Shown here in pieces: positions 27,177 through 36,441 of a stretch of DNA of 64,000 bases; position 1 is the stretch's first letter, and every line of letters starts with the position of its first letter. The stretch is from assembly GCA_964244885.1 (NCBI GenBank), contig CAXTKD010000003.1, forward strand, positions 62,001-126,000. The letters run 5' to 3'. Source of the DNA: CAXTKD01 sp964244885 (lineage in GTDB: Bacteria > Pseudomonadota > Alphaproteobacteria > Sphingomonadales > Sphingomonadaceae). The position numbers and the translations under genes were made by a program. Under the pieces are notes generated by a model. That model searched no databases. It was not told the origin of the DNA and saw only the letters and a list, made by a program, of their open reading frames with translations.

Positions 27177-27824
27177 TTGAGCATCAGGGCGAGCCTTGGC
27201 GAGCTTGGACCGCTCGGCTTCGCCTCCTATGCCGCCGCGCGCCTTGCCGAGAAAATCCCGGGCATTTCCTGGCACCGCTACCGCCTGATCGCCGTTCCGC
27301 GAAGCGCGATGCCGGCGATGCCACGGGGGCATGTCAGCCGGGAGATGGACGAGGCCGAGATTGCCTCGAACGCCGCCGTCCTTGAGCTTCCTTCGGTCGC
27401 GATCCGGCATCGGCTGCGACAGGGAGTGACCTGCCTCGGGGCGTGGCGCGGCGATCGGCTGCTTGGGGTGAACTGGCTGACCGACAAGGCATTCGACGAG
27501 GACGAGGTGGCGATCCGCTTCGCGCTTCCAGCGGGCTGCGCGTGGGATACGGGGCTGTATGTCCGGCCCGAGGACAGGGGAGGACGGGCGTTCGCGGCCC
27601 TGTGGGCGGGAAGCGCGGACTGGCTCGCGGCCCGAGGGCTCGACTGGTCGCTAAGCCGGATCGCGGATCACAACCTCGCGTCGTGGCGCTCGCACTGCCG
27701 GATGGGGGGGCGGCCGCTCGGCAGTGTCTCCGCGCTCACCTTGGGTCGGTCGCAATGGACGGTCGGGACGGGCGTGGCGACGGTGCGAAAGCCCGCGACC
27801 GTGCGGCTGCGAGAGCCGGCATGA
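27177..27824 (+). CDS. GNAT-type acetyltransferase of the exosortase A locus
   Basis: First gene of the rightward exosortase arm, 215 residues. It has a GNAT-like layout: RLIAVPRSAMPAMPRGH, CLGAWRGDRLLGVNWLTD (central strand pair), DTGLYVRPEDRGGRAFAALW (acetyl-CoA loop) and a late LSRIADHNLASWRSHCRMGG. No ATG or GTG fits; TTG at 27177 with GAAGGG at 27165-27170 is the best start. Its stop overlaps the ligase start (ATGA). It probably acylates a sugar or amino group during polysaccharide assembly, which is inference from context. Confidence 0.78.
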   Translation: MSIRASLGELGPLGFASYAAARLAEKIPGISWHRYRLIAVPRSAMPAMPRGHVSREMDEAEIASNAAVLELPSVAIRHRLRQGVTCLGAWRGDRLLGVNWLTDKAFDEDEVAIRFALPAGCAWDTGLYVRPEDRGGRAFAALWAGSADWLAARGLDWSLSRIADHNLASWRSHCRMGGRPLGSVSALTLGRSQWTVGTGVATVRKPATVRLREPA

Positions 27825-29317
27825 CGCGGCTCGACGCGCTGGTCTCGCGCGGGAAGGCGAGCGATATCGCCCTCGTCCACGGAGCCAGAAGCCTCGACTA
27901 TGCGGGGCTCGACGACCTTGTGTCGCGGGTCGCCGGGGGGCTGGCGGAGGCGGGCATCGAGCCGGGCGACCGGGTCGCGGTATGGGCGCCCAAGAGCATC
28001 GAGGCGGTCGCGGCGATGTTCGCGGTATCGAGGGCCGGGGCGATCCTCGTGCCGGTCAATCCGGTGCTGCGCGCGCCGCAGGTGGCGCATATCCTCGGCG
28101 ACAGCGAGGCGAAGCTGCTGCTGACCAACCACGGGCGGGCGGAGACGCTTGCCTCGGCTGAGGGCGGGCTTGAGACAGCGGTGCTAAGCTTCGAGGCGGA
28201 TTGGCAAAAGTTGAGCGGTGGAGCGCCGCTGCTGCGGCCGGCGGCGGATTTGGCCGCGATCCTTTACACCTCGGGCTCGACGGGGCGGCCGAAGGGCGTG
28301 ATGCTGTCGCATGCCAACATGCTGGTGGGCGCCGAGAGCGTCGCCTACTACCTCGAGCTTGCCGCCGACGACCGGGTGCTGAGCGTCCTGCCGCTGAGCT
28401 TCGACGCGGGATTCAGCCAGCTGACCACTGCCTTCCATGTCGGCGCGCGCGTCGTTCTACTAGACTATCTGATACCGCGCGATGTGGTGCGGGCGGTCGA
28501 GAAGCACGGGGCGACTGTGCTGACCGGGGTGCCGCCGCTCTGGATGCAGATCGCCGACGCGGAATGGCCGGAGGCGGCGCGGGAAAGCCTGCGCGTGCTC
28601 GCCAATACGGGGGGGAGAATGCCGCTGCATCTGACGCGGCGGTTGCGGACGCTGTTCCCGGAGGCCAGACTGTTCCTGATGTACGGCCTCACCGAAGCCT
28701 TCCGCTCGACCTACCTCGATCCCGCGCTCGTCGACGCGCGGCCGGAATCGATCGGCAAGGGCATTCCGCACGCGGAGATCATCGTGGTCCGCCCGGACGG
28801 TACGGTGACCGAAGACGATGAACCTGGCGAGCTCGTTCATGTTGGCCCTCTGGTGGCCCAAGGGTATTGGCGCGATGCCGCCCGAACGGCGGAGCGGTTT
28901 CGTCCCGCCCCTTTAAGCGGGACGACCGGGACGGTGGGCGTGTGGTCGGGCGATACCGTGGTGCGCGACGCGGAGGGTTTCCTGACGTTCGTCGGCCGCT
29001 CCGATGAGATGATAAAGACGAGCGGTAACCGTCTGTCGCCGCAGGAGATTGAAGAAGCCGCTTACGCGACGGGGGCGGTCTCGGAGGCTGCCGCTTTCGG
29101 CATTCCCGACGAGCGGCTCGGTCAGGCGGTCCTGCTCGTCGCGGTGCCGGCGGGCGATACCGACCCAGACGAAGCCGAGGCCAGCCTCCGCGGCGGTCTG
29201 GCGGCGACCGTCCCGGCTTACATGATCCCGTCGAGGATCGTCTGGGTCGTCTCGCTTGACCGAAGTCCGAACGGCAAAATCGACCGTCCGGCGCTCCGGG
29301 CCCGCTACGCGTCATGA
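27821..29317 (+). CDS. Acyl-CoA ligase (AMP-forming), exosortase A system-associated
   Basis: Adenylate-forming enzyme of 498 residues that activates a carboxylic acid with ATP. Motifs in order: AILYTSGSTGRPKGVMLSH (P-loop), FLMYGLTEAFRSTYL, the GELVHVGPLVAQGYW region, TFVGRSDEMIKTSGNRLSP (hinge) and the C-terminal Lys in RSPNGKIDRPAL. The family is specific to exosortase A loci, where it sits with an ACP and the PLP decarboxylase that follows. It overlaps both neighbours by four bases (ATGA). The acid substrate is unknown. Confidence 0.92.
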   Translation: MTRLDALVSRGKASDIALVHGARSLDYAGLDDLVSRVAGGLAEAGIEPGDRVAVWAPKSIEAVAAMFAVSRAGAILVPVNPVLRAPQVAHILGDSEAKLLLTNHGRAETLASAEGGLETAVLSFEADWQKLSGGAPLLRPAADLAAILYTSGSTGRPKGVMLSHANMLVGAESVAYYLELAADDRVLSVLPLSFDAGFSQLTTAFHVGARVVLLDYLIPRDVVRAVEKHGATVLTGVPPLWMQIADAEWPEAARESLRVLANTGGRMPLHLTRRLRTLFPEARLFLMYGLTEAFRSTYLDPALVDARPESIGKGIPHAEIIVVRPDGTVTEDDEPGELVHVGPLVAQGYWRDAARTAERFRPAPLSGTTGTVGVWSGDTVVRDAEGFLTFVGRSDEMIKTSGNRLSPQEIEEAAYATGAVSEAAAFGIPDERLGQAVLLVAVPAGDTDPDEAEASLRGGLAATVPAYMIPSRIVWVVSLDRSPNGKIDRPALRARYAS

Positions 29318-30519
29318 TTCCGCCCGGCTACGGCGAGATCGGGGGTGAGCTGGCGGTGGCGGGCAAGCCGGTGTCGCACTGGATCGCCGAGGCGGGCGAC
29401 ACGCCGCTGTTCCTTTATGATCGCGCGATCATCGCGGCGCGCCTATCGCGCCTGCGCACCGCGCTGCCGGCCGACGTGCACCTGCATTATGCGATCAAGG
29501 CGAATCCGATGCCGGCGCTGGTCGCCTGGATGGCGGGGCGGGTCGACGGCCTGGACGTCGCGTCGGCGGGCGAGCTGGCCGCGGCGCTCGCGGCGGGCGG
29601 CGATCCGTCGGCGATCAGCTTCGCCGGGCCGGGCAAGCGCGATGTGGAACTGGAAGCGGCGATCGCCGCAGGGGTGACGATCAACCTCGAATCGGAGCGC
29701 GAGTTCGAGCGGGGCGTGGCCTTGGCCGCCGGACGATCGTTGCGCGTCGCGGTGCGAGTCAATCCGTCGTTCGACCTCAAGGGATCGGGCATGCGGATGG
29801 GCGGCGGCGCCAGGCCGTTCGGGGTCGACGCCGAGCGAGTGCCCGCACTGCTCGGCCGCATCGGCGCGGCCGGGGCGCACTTCGCCGGCTTCCACGTCTT
29901 CGCCGGATCGCAGAACCTGTCGGCCTCGGCGTTGATTGAGGCGCAGGCCAGGACGATCGAGCTTGTCGCCGAGCTGGCGGAGGCCGCGCCCGGGCCGGTC
30001 GAGGTGGCGAACATCGGCGGCGGGTTCGGCATTCCCTATTTTCCGAACGACGCCGAGCTAGACGTCGAAGCGGTCGGCTCGCCGTTGGGCGAGGCGCTCG
30101 CGAGGCGGCCGGCGATCCTCGCCGGGACGCGCTTCGTGATCGAGCTCGGGCGTTATCTCGTCGGCGAGGCCGGCGTGTATCTGACCCGTGTCGTCGACCG
30201 GAAGGTCAGCCACGGCGAGACCTTCCTGATTTGCGACGGCGGGCTGCACCACCAGCTCGCGGCGACGGGCAACCTCGGCACCGTGATCCGGCGCAACTAT
30301 CCAATCGCCAACGCGAGCCGCTTCGGCAAGGCGGCGAGCGAGACGGTGAACGTCTGCGGCCCGCTCTGCACGCCGCTCGACCGGCTGGGCGAAAAAGTCT
30401 CGCTGCCGGAAAGCCGGGAGGGGGACATAATCGCGGTGTTCATGGCGGGCGCCTACGGCCTGACCGCCAGCCCGACGGCGTTTCTCGGGCACGCTTCGCC
30501 AATTGAGATGTTCCTGTAG
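29314..30519 (+). CDS. PLP-dependent decarboxylase, exosortase A system-associated
   Basis: Fold-III pyridoxal-phosphate decarboxylase of 401 residues, related to diaminopimelate and ornithine decarboxylases. The PLP lysine is in LHYAIKANPMPAL; further motifs are GLDVASAGELAAAL, GFHVFAGSQNLS, ANIGGGFGIPYF, FVIELGRYLVGEAGVY and the active-site Cys region VNVCGPLCTPLD, followed by GAYGLTASPTAFLGH. It belongs to the subgroup confined to exosortase A loci and is translationally coupled to the ligase (ATGA). Its product, an amine, may decorate the polymer or the ACP-bound group; this is inference. Confidence 0.92.
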   Translation: MIPPGYGEIGGELAVAGKPVSHWIAEAGDTPLFLYDRAIIAARLSRLRTALPADVHLHYAIKANPMPALVAWMAGRVDGLDVASAGELAAALAAGGDPSAISFAGPGKRDVELEAAIAAGVTINLESEREFERGVALAAGRSLRVAVRVNPSFDLKGSGMRMGGGARPFGVDAERVPALLGRIGAAGAHFAGFHVFAGSQNLSASALIEAQARTIELVAELAEAAPGPVEVANIGGGFGIPYFPNDAELDVEAVGSPLGEALARRPAILAGTRFVIELGRYLVGEAGVYLTRVVDRKVSHGETFLICDGGLHHQLAATGNLGTVIRRNYPIANASRFGKAASETVNVCGPLCTPLDRLGEKVSLPESREGDIIAVFMAGAYGLTASPTAFLGHASPIEMFL

Positions 30520-30530
30520 TTAACACCTTT

Positions 30531-30559
30531 TTGACGCACTCCCGCCAAACCGGCTATGA
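30531..30559 (+). promoter_or_regulatory. Possible sigma-70 promoter for the export genes
   Basis: TTGACG at 30531-30536 and CTATGA at 30554-30559 are separated by 17 bases, about 70 bases before the GTG start at 30631. This is the first gap in the rightward arm, so an internal promoter is plausible. The call rests on sequence pattern only. Confidence 0.4.
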
Positions 30560-30630
30560 GTTGGCGACGGATGCGAAATGGTTGCGCGCGCCGGTGGTGG
30601 CGTCTGCGCTCTGAACGGAGGACGGGACAG

Positions 30631-31269
30631 GTGGAAGCCAGTCGTATCAAGGCGATCGCCCTCATCGGCGCGATGCTTCTCGGTGGTTGCGCCACGGTGC
30701 ACGGAGGGACCGAGCGGTTGCCGCCCGCCGCCTTCGCCTCCGCCTCGGAAGGCCCGGGCGCCGACTATATCGTCGGCCCGCTCGACCAGCTCAGCATCTT
30801 CGTCTGGCGCAATCCCGAGCTCTCGACCTCTGTGACGGTACGCCCGGACGGGCGTCTCACAGTGCCGCTGATCGACGATCTGCCGGCGACGGGGCAGACG
30901 CCGACGCAGCTGGCGCGGACGATCGAGGAGCGGCTGTCCAAATATATCCAGAACCCGATCGTCTCGGTGATCGTGGCGGGCTTCAACGGCCCCTACGCGC
31001 AGCAGGTCCGCATCGTCGGCCAAGCCACGCGGCCCGCGGCGATCCCCTATCGCGCCAACATGACGTTGCTGGATGCGATGGTCGCGGTCGGCGGGCTGAC
31101 CGAATATGCGGCTGGCAATCGCGCCCGTCTGGTGCGCTTCGACCGCAAGGATAACAGGCAGCACGAATATGCGCTGAAGATCACCAGCCTGATGGAGGAC
31201 GGCAGAGCCTCGGCCAACGTCCGCATCGAGCCGGGCGACGTCATCATCATCCCCGAGAGCTTCTTCTGA
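30631..31269 (+). CDS. Polysaccharide export lipoprotein (Wza/EpsD-like), XrtA type
   Basis: Outer-membrane polysaccharide export protein of 212 residues. A lipoprotein signal ends in LLGGCATVHGG, so Cys becomes lipidated. The export domain follows: ADYIVGPLDQLSIFVWRNPEL, VTVRPDGRLTVPLIDDL, then a SLBB-type segment VRIVGQATRPAAIPYRANMT with GGLTEYAAGN. It is shorter than Wza (about 380 residues), as is usual in exosortase loci. GTG at 30631 is chosen because GGAGGA lies eight bases upstream and it places the lipobox correctly. The next gene starts one base after the stop. Confidence 0.9.
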   Translation: MEASRIKAIALIGAMLLGGCATVHGGTERLPPAAFASASEGPGADYIVGPLDQLSIFVWRNPELSTSVTVRPDGRLTVPLIDDLPATGQTPTQLARTIEERLSKYIQNPIVSVIVAGFNGPYAQQVRIVGQATRPAAIPYRANMTLLDAMVAVGGLTEYAAGNRARLVRFDRKDNRQHEYALKITSLMEDGRASANVRIEPGDVIIIPESFF

Positions 31270-31270
31270 C

Positions 31271-32851
31271 ATGGGGTCTATTTACGAACAGGTCCTAGCG
31301 ACGCTCTACGGCGTCTGGCGCAAGCGCTGGTTCGGCCTCGCGGCGATGTGGATGATCTGCCTCGTCGGCTGGGCGATCGTCGCGATGATTCCGAACCGCT
31401 ACGAATCCGACGCGCGCATCTACGCCAAGTGGAGCTCGATCCTGCCCGACAAGCTCGGCTTCCAGGGCGACGACAAGATGAAGCAGATCGATGTCGTGCG
31501 GCAGACGCTGACATCGCGCCCCAACCTCGAGAAGGTCGTGCGCCGAACCGACCTGGCGCAGAAGGTCGACACCGACGCCGATCTCGACCGCATCATCCAG
31601 GCGCTGACCGACAACATCACGGTGAAGAGCCAGCAGGACGACCTGTTCACGCTGACCTACACGTCGAGCGACAAGAATTACTCGGACGCGCAGAACGCCG
31701 CGATGGCGCAGCGTGTCGTGCAGAACCTGATCACGATCTTTGTCGAGGAGAACGTCTCGAGCGACCGCGACAACCTCAATCAGGCGATCCGCTTTTTCGA
31801 GGACCAGCTGGCGTCACGCGCCCGCGAACTCGAGGAGGCCGAGCGGCGAAAAGCCGAGTTCGAACAGAAATATCTCGGGCGCCTGCCGGGCGCCGGAAAC
31901 GTCACCGAGCGCCTCATGGCGGCGCAAGCCGAATATGAAAAGGTCGGCCAGGATCTGATCCAGGCGCAAAGCTCGCTGAACGCCCTGCGAAGCCAGCTGT
32001 CGAGCACGCCTGCGACGATCGACGCGCCGCTGTTCAACGTCGAAGGCAATAACAGCGGTCCGCGCTATGATCCGTCATCGGCGCGCGGGCGGATCGATGC
32101 GCTGGAGAAGCAGATTTCGGACGCTTACGCGCGGGGCTGGACCGACGCCCACCCCGATGTCGTGACCGCGCGGCAGCAGATCAAGGCGCTACAAGGCCAA
32201 GCGGCGCGCGAGGCGGCTGCGCCCCCGCCGCGCAGCCGGCAGGCGGCCGCGCAGTCCAACCCCGTCTACGCCAACCTCCGCAGCCTGTTGTTCGACAAGC
32301 AATCCACGGTCGCCGCGCTGTCGGCGCGCCGCGCCCAGCTTCAGCGCGACATCGCGGGCTACAAGAACAGCGAGGTTGAGCAGCCGGGAATCGCCGCCGA
32401 GCAGGCCAAGCTCAACCGCGACTATAGCGTGCTGAAGGCGCAATATGATTCGCTTCTGAAATCGCGCGAGGAAGTGCGGCTGCGGAGCGACGTCGAGAAC
32501 AAGACCGACCAGGTGCGCTTCCAGATCGTCGATCCGCCGTCGATGCCGCGCGCTCCGATCGCTCCCAATCGTCCGCTCCTGCTGTCGCTCGTGCTGGCGT
32601 TCGGTATCATCGGCGGAATCGCCGCGGCCTTTGTGTTCAGCCAGATCCACACGACCTACATCACGCCGACCAAACTCCAGGATTCGTTCGGCGTTCCGGT
32701 CCTGGGCAGCGTCACCGAACTGGTCAGCGAGCAGCAGCGCGCGCAGGCGCGCTTCTGGCTCTGGGGCTTCGCGGTGCTCGGCGTGGGGCTGGTCGGCATC
32801 TACGGGATGCTTCTGATCTATCAGGTGATTTTCGGGAACGCCGTCGCGTGA
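31271..32851 (+). CDS. Polysaccharide chain-length regulator, XrtA system
   Basis: Wzz/GumC-type inner-membrane protein of 526 residues that sets polymer length and acts with the following kinase. There is an N-terminal membrane segment at about 20-40 (WFGLAAMWMICLVGWAIVA), a long periplasmic coiled coil (about 170-400, EDQLASRARELEEAERRKAE and SALSARRAQLQRDIAGY), the proline motif FQIVDPPSMPRAPIAPNRP, a second membrane segment at about 433-455 and a third hydrophobic helix close to the C-terminus. The short C-terminal cytoplasmic part lacks a kinase domain, which is supplied by the next gene. Confidence 0.92.
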   Translation: MGSIYEQVLATLYGVWRKRWFGLAAMWMICLVGWAIVAMIPNRYESDARIYAKWSSILPDKLGFQGDDKMKQIDVVRQTLTSRPNLEKVVRRTDLAQKVDTDADLDRIIQALTDNITVKSQQDDLFTLTYTSSDKNYSDAQNAAMAQRVVQNLITIFVEENVSSDRDNLNQAIRFFEDQLASRARELEEAERRKAEFEQKYLGRLPGAGNVTERLMAAQAEYEKVGQDLIQAQSSLNALRSQLSSTPATIDAPLFNVEGNNSGPRYDPSSARGRIDALEKQISDAYARGWTDAHPDVVTARQQIKALQGQAAREAAAPPPRSRQAAAQSNPVYANLRSLLFDKQSTVAALSARRAQLQRDIAGYKNSEVEQPGIAAEQAKLNRDYSVLKAQYDSLLKSREEVRLRSDVENKTDQVRFQIVDPPSMPRAPIAPNRPLLLSLVLAFGIIGGIAAAFVFSQIHTTYITPTKLQDSFGVPVLGSVTELVSEQQRAQARFWLWGFAVLGVGLVGIYGMLLIYQVIFGNAVA

Positions 32852-32869
32852 CCATCCGGAGTATCAGCG

Positions 32870-33787
32870 ATGGCCGATAGCGACGCGCCCAAGCGCACCT
32901 CGCTTCTCGAACGCGCCGCGGCGCGGCTGGCGCAGGAATCGGCGGCGCCGTCGCCGCCGGCGCCCGAGCCCGTCTCCGCGCCGCCGCCTGTCATGGCGGC
33001 GCCGACGCCGGCCGCTCCCGCGATCATTGAGAGCGACGCCTCGTCGAGCCGGCAAAGCCGCCGCGACGAGATCGACCTCGATGCGCTTCGCGAACAGGGC
33101 TTCATCGTCCCGGACTCGCCGTCGACGACGATCGCCGAGGAGTTCCGCATCATCAAGCGGCAGCTCCTGCTGAAGGCGATGAGCCGGGGGCCGGGGGCGA
33201 TCCGCAACGGCAACCTTATCCTCGTTTGCTCGAGCCAGCCGAACGAGGGCAAGACCTTTTGCGCGATCAACCTGGCGCTGTCGATCGCATCCGAGCGCGA
33301 CCTCACGGTCCTGCTGGTCGACGCGGATTTCGCCAAGCCCGAGATCCTGTCGACACTGGGCCTCGAAGGCGGCAAGGGCCTCGTCGACGTCATCGCCGAC
33401 CCGCGCGTCGATCTGTCCGACTGCCTGATCCGCACCAATATCGAGAACTTCTCGGTGCTGCCCGCCGGTCGCCAGCACAACCTGACGACCGAGCTGCTGG
33501 CGTCCGAGCGGATGGGCGACATTATCGAGGACATCGCCAAGCGCTATGCCGACCGCATCGTGATCTTCGACAGCCCGCCGGTGCTGGCGTCGTCGGCTGC
33601 GCCGGTTCTGGCGCTGCACGTCGGCCAGACGGTCTATGTCGTCGAGGCCGAGCATACCCGCCAGCAGGAGGTGCGCGAGGGGCTTTCGATGCTCTCGGCC
33701 TGCGAGCACATGCACCTGCTGCTTAACAAGTCGCGCTTCGCCCCCGGCGGGCGGCGCTACGGAACCTACTACGGCTACGGCGTCTAG
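32870..33787 (+). CDS. Bacterial tyrosine kinase (CpsD/CapB type), exosortase A locus
   Basis: Cytoplasmic autokinase of 305 residues. After an Ala/Pro-rich linker (about 20-60) comes the BY-kinase domain: Walker A variant SSQPNEGKTFCAINLAL, Walker A' VLLVDADFAKPEI and Walker B IVIFDSPPVLA. The C-terminal tail RRYGTYYGYGV is a tyrosine cluster, the expected autophosphorylation site. It starts 18 bases after the chain-length gene, with which it forms the split Wzc-like pair that controls polymerisation. Confidence 0.92.
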   Translation: MADSDAPKRTSLLERAAARLAQESAAPSPPAPEPVSAPPPVMAAPTPAAPAIIESDASSSRQSRRDEIDLDALREQGFIVPDSPSTTIAEEFRIIKRQLLLKAMSRGPGAIRNGNLILVCSSQPNEGKTFCAINLALSIASERDLTVLLVDADFAKPEILSTLGLEGGKGLVDVIADPRVDLSDCLIRTNIENFSVLPAGRQHNLTTELLASERMGDIIEDIAKRYADRIVIFDSPPVLASSAAPVLALHVGQTVYVVEAEHTRQQEVREGLSMLSACEHMHLLLNKSRFAPGGRRYGTYYGYGV

Positions 33788-33791
33788 GACG

Positions 33792-35441
33792 ATGCGAATA
33801 GCGCTCGCAACGCTCGCGGGCGCTGCATTCCTGTCTTGCGGCGGGCCGGCGTTCGCGGCACCGGGCCTGCGGCTGAGCCCGAGCGGCGAAATCCGGGAAG
33901 TCTTCAGCCAGAGCGATTCGCGCGACGAGACGCTGACCTATACCGAGGCGGTGATCGGCCTGGACGGCACGATCGAGACCCGACGGATCAAGGCGAGCCT
34001 CAGCTATCAGTTCGGGCGGCGCTTCACGCAGCATGGCGACAACGACCGCCAGCAGCGGCACACCCTGCTCGCGCGCGCCGACGTCACCGCGATCGACAAC
34101 AAGCTGACGGTAAGCGCGGGGGCCTATGCGGCGCTGCTCAACCGGGATTTCCGGGGGCAGGTGTCGATTTCCCCCGACCAAGACAACCCCAATCTGGTGC
34201 AGACCTATTCGGTCTATATCGAGCCCCACTACCACCAGCGGCTGCCCAACATCGGCGATTTCGACCTGACCTACCGCGTCGGCTATTACGATGTCGACGA
34301 GAACGCCGGATCGGCGGGCGGCGGGGCGGGCAGCCTGCCGGGAAGCGCCGCGACCGACGTGCCGTTCGACTCGATTTCCGACTCGGTCAACCAGCATGTC
34401 GAGGCGAAGATCGGCAACCGGGAGAGCGGCGGGCGCTTCCGCTGGGACCTGGTCGGCACGGTGACGACCGAGGACATCAACCGCCTCGACCAGACCTATC
34501 GCGCCTACGACGGGCATATCGAGATCGAATATGCGGTGCGGCGCGGCGTCGGGATTATCGGCAACGTCGGCTACGAGCACACGCGCAACAGCGAAGTCGG
34601 CGTGCTGCGCGACGCGGCGGGCCTGCCGATCCCGGGGCCAGACGGCGGCTTTCAGCCCGACCCGACCGCGCCGCGCCGCTCGATCTTCGCGCAGCAGGGC
34701 GTGACCTTCGAGGGAGGACTGCGGCTGCAGCCGACGCGGCGCACCTATCTGAATTTCCACGCCGGGCGGCGGTTCGGCGAATTCACGGTGAACGGCGAGG
34801 CGCGCTACGAAGTCTCCAAGCGGCTGGTGTTCAGCGCGGTGGTGACCCAGGGAATCGACAGTTTCGGCCGGTTGCTGACGCGCGACCTCGATGGCGTGCG
34901 CGTCCAATCAGTTGTCAACAGCGCCGACGCGGCGGGCCTCGGCGGCTGTGTGTTCGGCGTCGATCCGGGAAGCGGCAGCTGCCTGTTCAACGCCACCCAG
35001 TCGATCACCAACGCGACCTTCCGCAACCGGTCCGCGCAATTCATCGCCGAAGCGAAGCACGGGCGGCTTTCGGGCTCGCTCGCGGTGATCATGAGCCAGC
35101 GGACATTCCTCGACACCCAGCAGCTCCAGGCGCCGGGCACGCCGGCGGTGGACCAGGGCATCGGAGGCGGCCCGGACAAGACGCTGTCGATCAACGCCCA
35201 GCTGTCGCGGGTCTTCGTCGGCGGGCAGCAAATCAGCTTCGGCGTTTACGCCAACCGCTACCGGTTCGCGCTGTCCGAGCAGCGATCCGACCATTATTAT
35301 GGCGCCACCGCGAATTATGCGATGAGCATTGGCCGGAATATCGCCGTGCATCTGACCGGCACGGGAACCAGGCGCGTATCGGATGTTGTTCCGACCGCGA
35401 CCGATGTAACCGCAAGCGCCGGTCTGCGTTTCCAGTTCTGA
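33792..35441 (+). CDS. Outer-membrane beta-barrel protein, PEP-CTERM system-associated
   Basis: Predicted outer-membrane barrel of 549 residues of the family that accompanies exosortase A export genes. It has a signal peptide (MRIALATLAGAAFLSCGGPA, cut near AFA) and repeated amphipathic strands such as IKASLSYQFGRRF, LTYRVGYYDV, IEIEYAVRRGVGIIGNVGYE and RRTYLNFHAGRRFGEF, ending in the typical Phe (SAGLRFQF). Two Cys occur in the extracellular-loop-like region (LGGCVFGVDPGSGSCLF). It probably forms or assists the outer-membrane pore for polymer export. It starts four bases after the kinase gene. Confidence 0.86.
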   Translation: MRIALATLAGAAFLSCGGPAFAAPGLRLSPSGEIREVFSQSDSRDETLTYTEAVIGLDGTIETRRIKASLSYQFGRRFTQHGDNDRQQRHTLLARADVTAIDNKLTVSAGAYAALLNRDFRGQVSISPDQDNPNLVQTYSVYIEPHYHQRLPNIGDFDLTYRVGYYDVDENAGSAGGGAGSLPGSAATDVPFDSISDSVNQHVEAKIGNRESGGRFRWDLVGTVTTEDINRLDQTYRAYDGHIEIEYAVRRGVGIIGNVGYEHTRNSEVGVLRDAAGLPIPGPDGGFQPDPTAPRRSIFAQQGVTFEGGLRLQPTRRTYLNFHAGRRFGEFTVNGEARYEVSKRLVFSAVVTQGIDSFGRLLTRDLDGVRVQSVVNSADAAGLGGCVFGVDPGSGSCLFNATQSITNATFRNRSAQFIAEAKHGRLSGSLAVIMSQRTFLDTQQLQAPGTPAVDQGIGGGPDKTLSINAQLSRVFVGGQQISFGVYANRYRFALSEQRSDHYYGATANYAMSIGRNIAVHLTGTGTRRVSDVVPTATDVTASAGLRFQF

Positions 35442-35457
35442 GGACGGCCCGAGCAGT

Positions 35458-36441
35458 ATGTACACCGACTTCTATGGACTGACCGGGCGGCCGTTCCAGC
35501 TGACGCCCGACCCGCGATTCTACGTCGACACCGCAACCCACCGGAAGGCGATGGCCTACCTGTCCTACGGGCTGTCGCAGTCGGAGGGCTTCATCGTCGT
35601 CACCGGCGAGATCGGGGCGGGCAAGACGATGCTGGTCGGCCGGCTGATGGATTCGATCGACCGCTCGAAGCTTGTCGCGGCGAAGATCGTCACCACGCAG
35701 GTCGACGCCAAGGACATGCTGTGTATGGTCGCCACAGCCTTTGGCGTGGAAACCAAAGATCAGGAAAAATCGACCGTTCTCAATCGGCTGGAGGCGGTTC
35801 TTCGCACCCATCACAGCGAAGGGCGGCGCGCCCTGCTGGTGGTCGACGAGGCGCAGAACCTGCCCGAGGAGTCGCTTGAAGAGCTCAGGATGCTGTCTAA
35901 CTTCCAGGAGGGCAACGACGCGCTGCTGCAGACCTTCCTGCTCGGCCAGCCGGAGTTTCGCGACAAGCTCGCGAACTCGCCCAACCTCGAGCAGCTGCGC
36001 CAGCGGGTCATCGCCTCGCACCATCTGGAGCCGATGGCGCCCGAGGAGTTGCCCGATTATGTGCGCTCGCGGCTCAAGATGTGCGGCTGGCATAATGATC
36101 CTGCATTCACCGATGGCGCGTTCAAGGCGATGTATACCCATTCGGGCGGCGTGCCGCGCCGGCTCAACAATCTCGCGGCGCGATTGCTGCTGTTCGGCGC
36201 TCTGGAAGAACGGCACGTGATCGATGAAAATGCGGTCAACGAGGTGATTGACGATTTGAAACAGGATCAGACACCCGGCGGCCCGGCACCGGCCAGCGAG
36301 CCCGCCGCCGGCAAAGGCGCCGCCGCCAACCGCGACCACACAAGGCGAATCGCCGCGCTGGAGCGCCGCGTCAGCGCGCATGACGAGGCGATCCGGGCCA
36401 TGCTCAAGATCGTGGGCGAGATCGCCGGCGATCGAAAATGA
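35458..36441 (+). CDS. XrtA-associated ExeA-like ATPase
   Basis: AAA-type ATPase of 327 residues related to ExeA/GspA, always found in exosortase A loci. Start MYTDFYGLTGRPFQLTPDPR is the family hallmark; Walker A is TGEIGAGKTMLV, Walker B LLVVDEAQNLP, sensor GQPEF with the arginine finger region RQRVIASHHLEPM. The C-terminal 60 residues are a charged linker and helix (EPAAGKGAAANRDHTRR). It overlaps the deacetylase start by four bases. Its likely role is to power or gate assembly of the export complex. Confidence 0.92.
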   Translation: MYTDFYGLTGRPFQLTPDPRFYVDTATHRKAMAYLSYGLSQSEGFIVVTGEIGAGKTMLVGRLMDSIDRSKLVAAKIVTTQVDAKDMLCMVATAFGVETKDQEKSTVLNRLEAVLRTHHSEGRRALLVVDEAQNLPEESLEELRMLSNFQEGNDALLQTFLLGQPEFRDKLANSPNLEQLRQRVIASHHLEPMAPEELPDYVRSRLKMCGWHNDPAFTDGAFKAMYTHSGGVPRRLNNLAARLLLFGALEERHVIDENAVNEVIDDLKQDQTPGGPAPASEPAAGKGAAANRDHTRRIAALERRVSAHDEAIRAMLKIVGEIAGDRK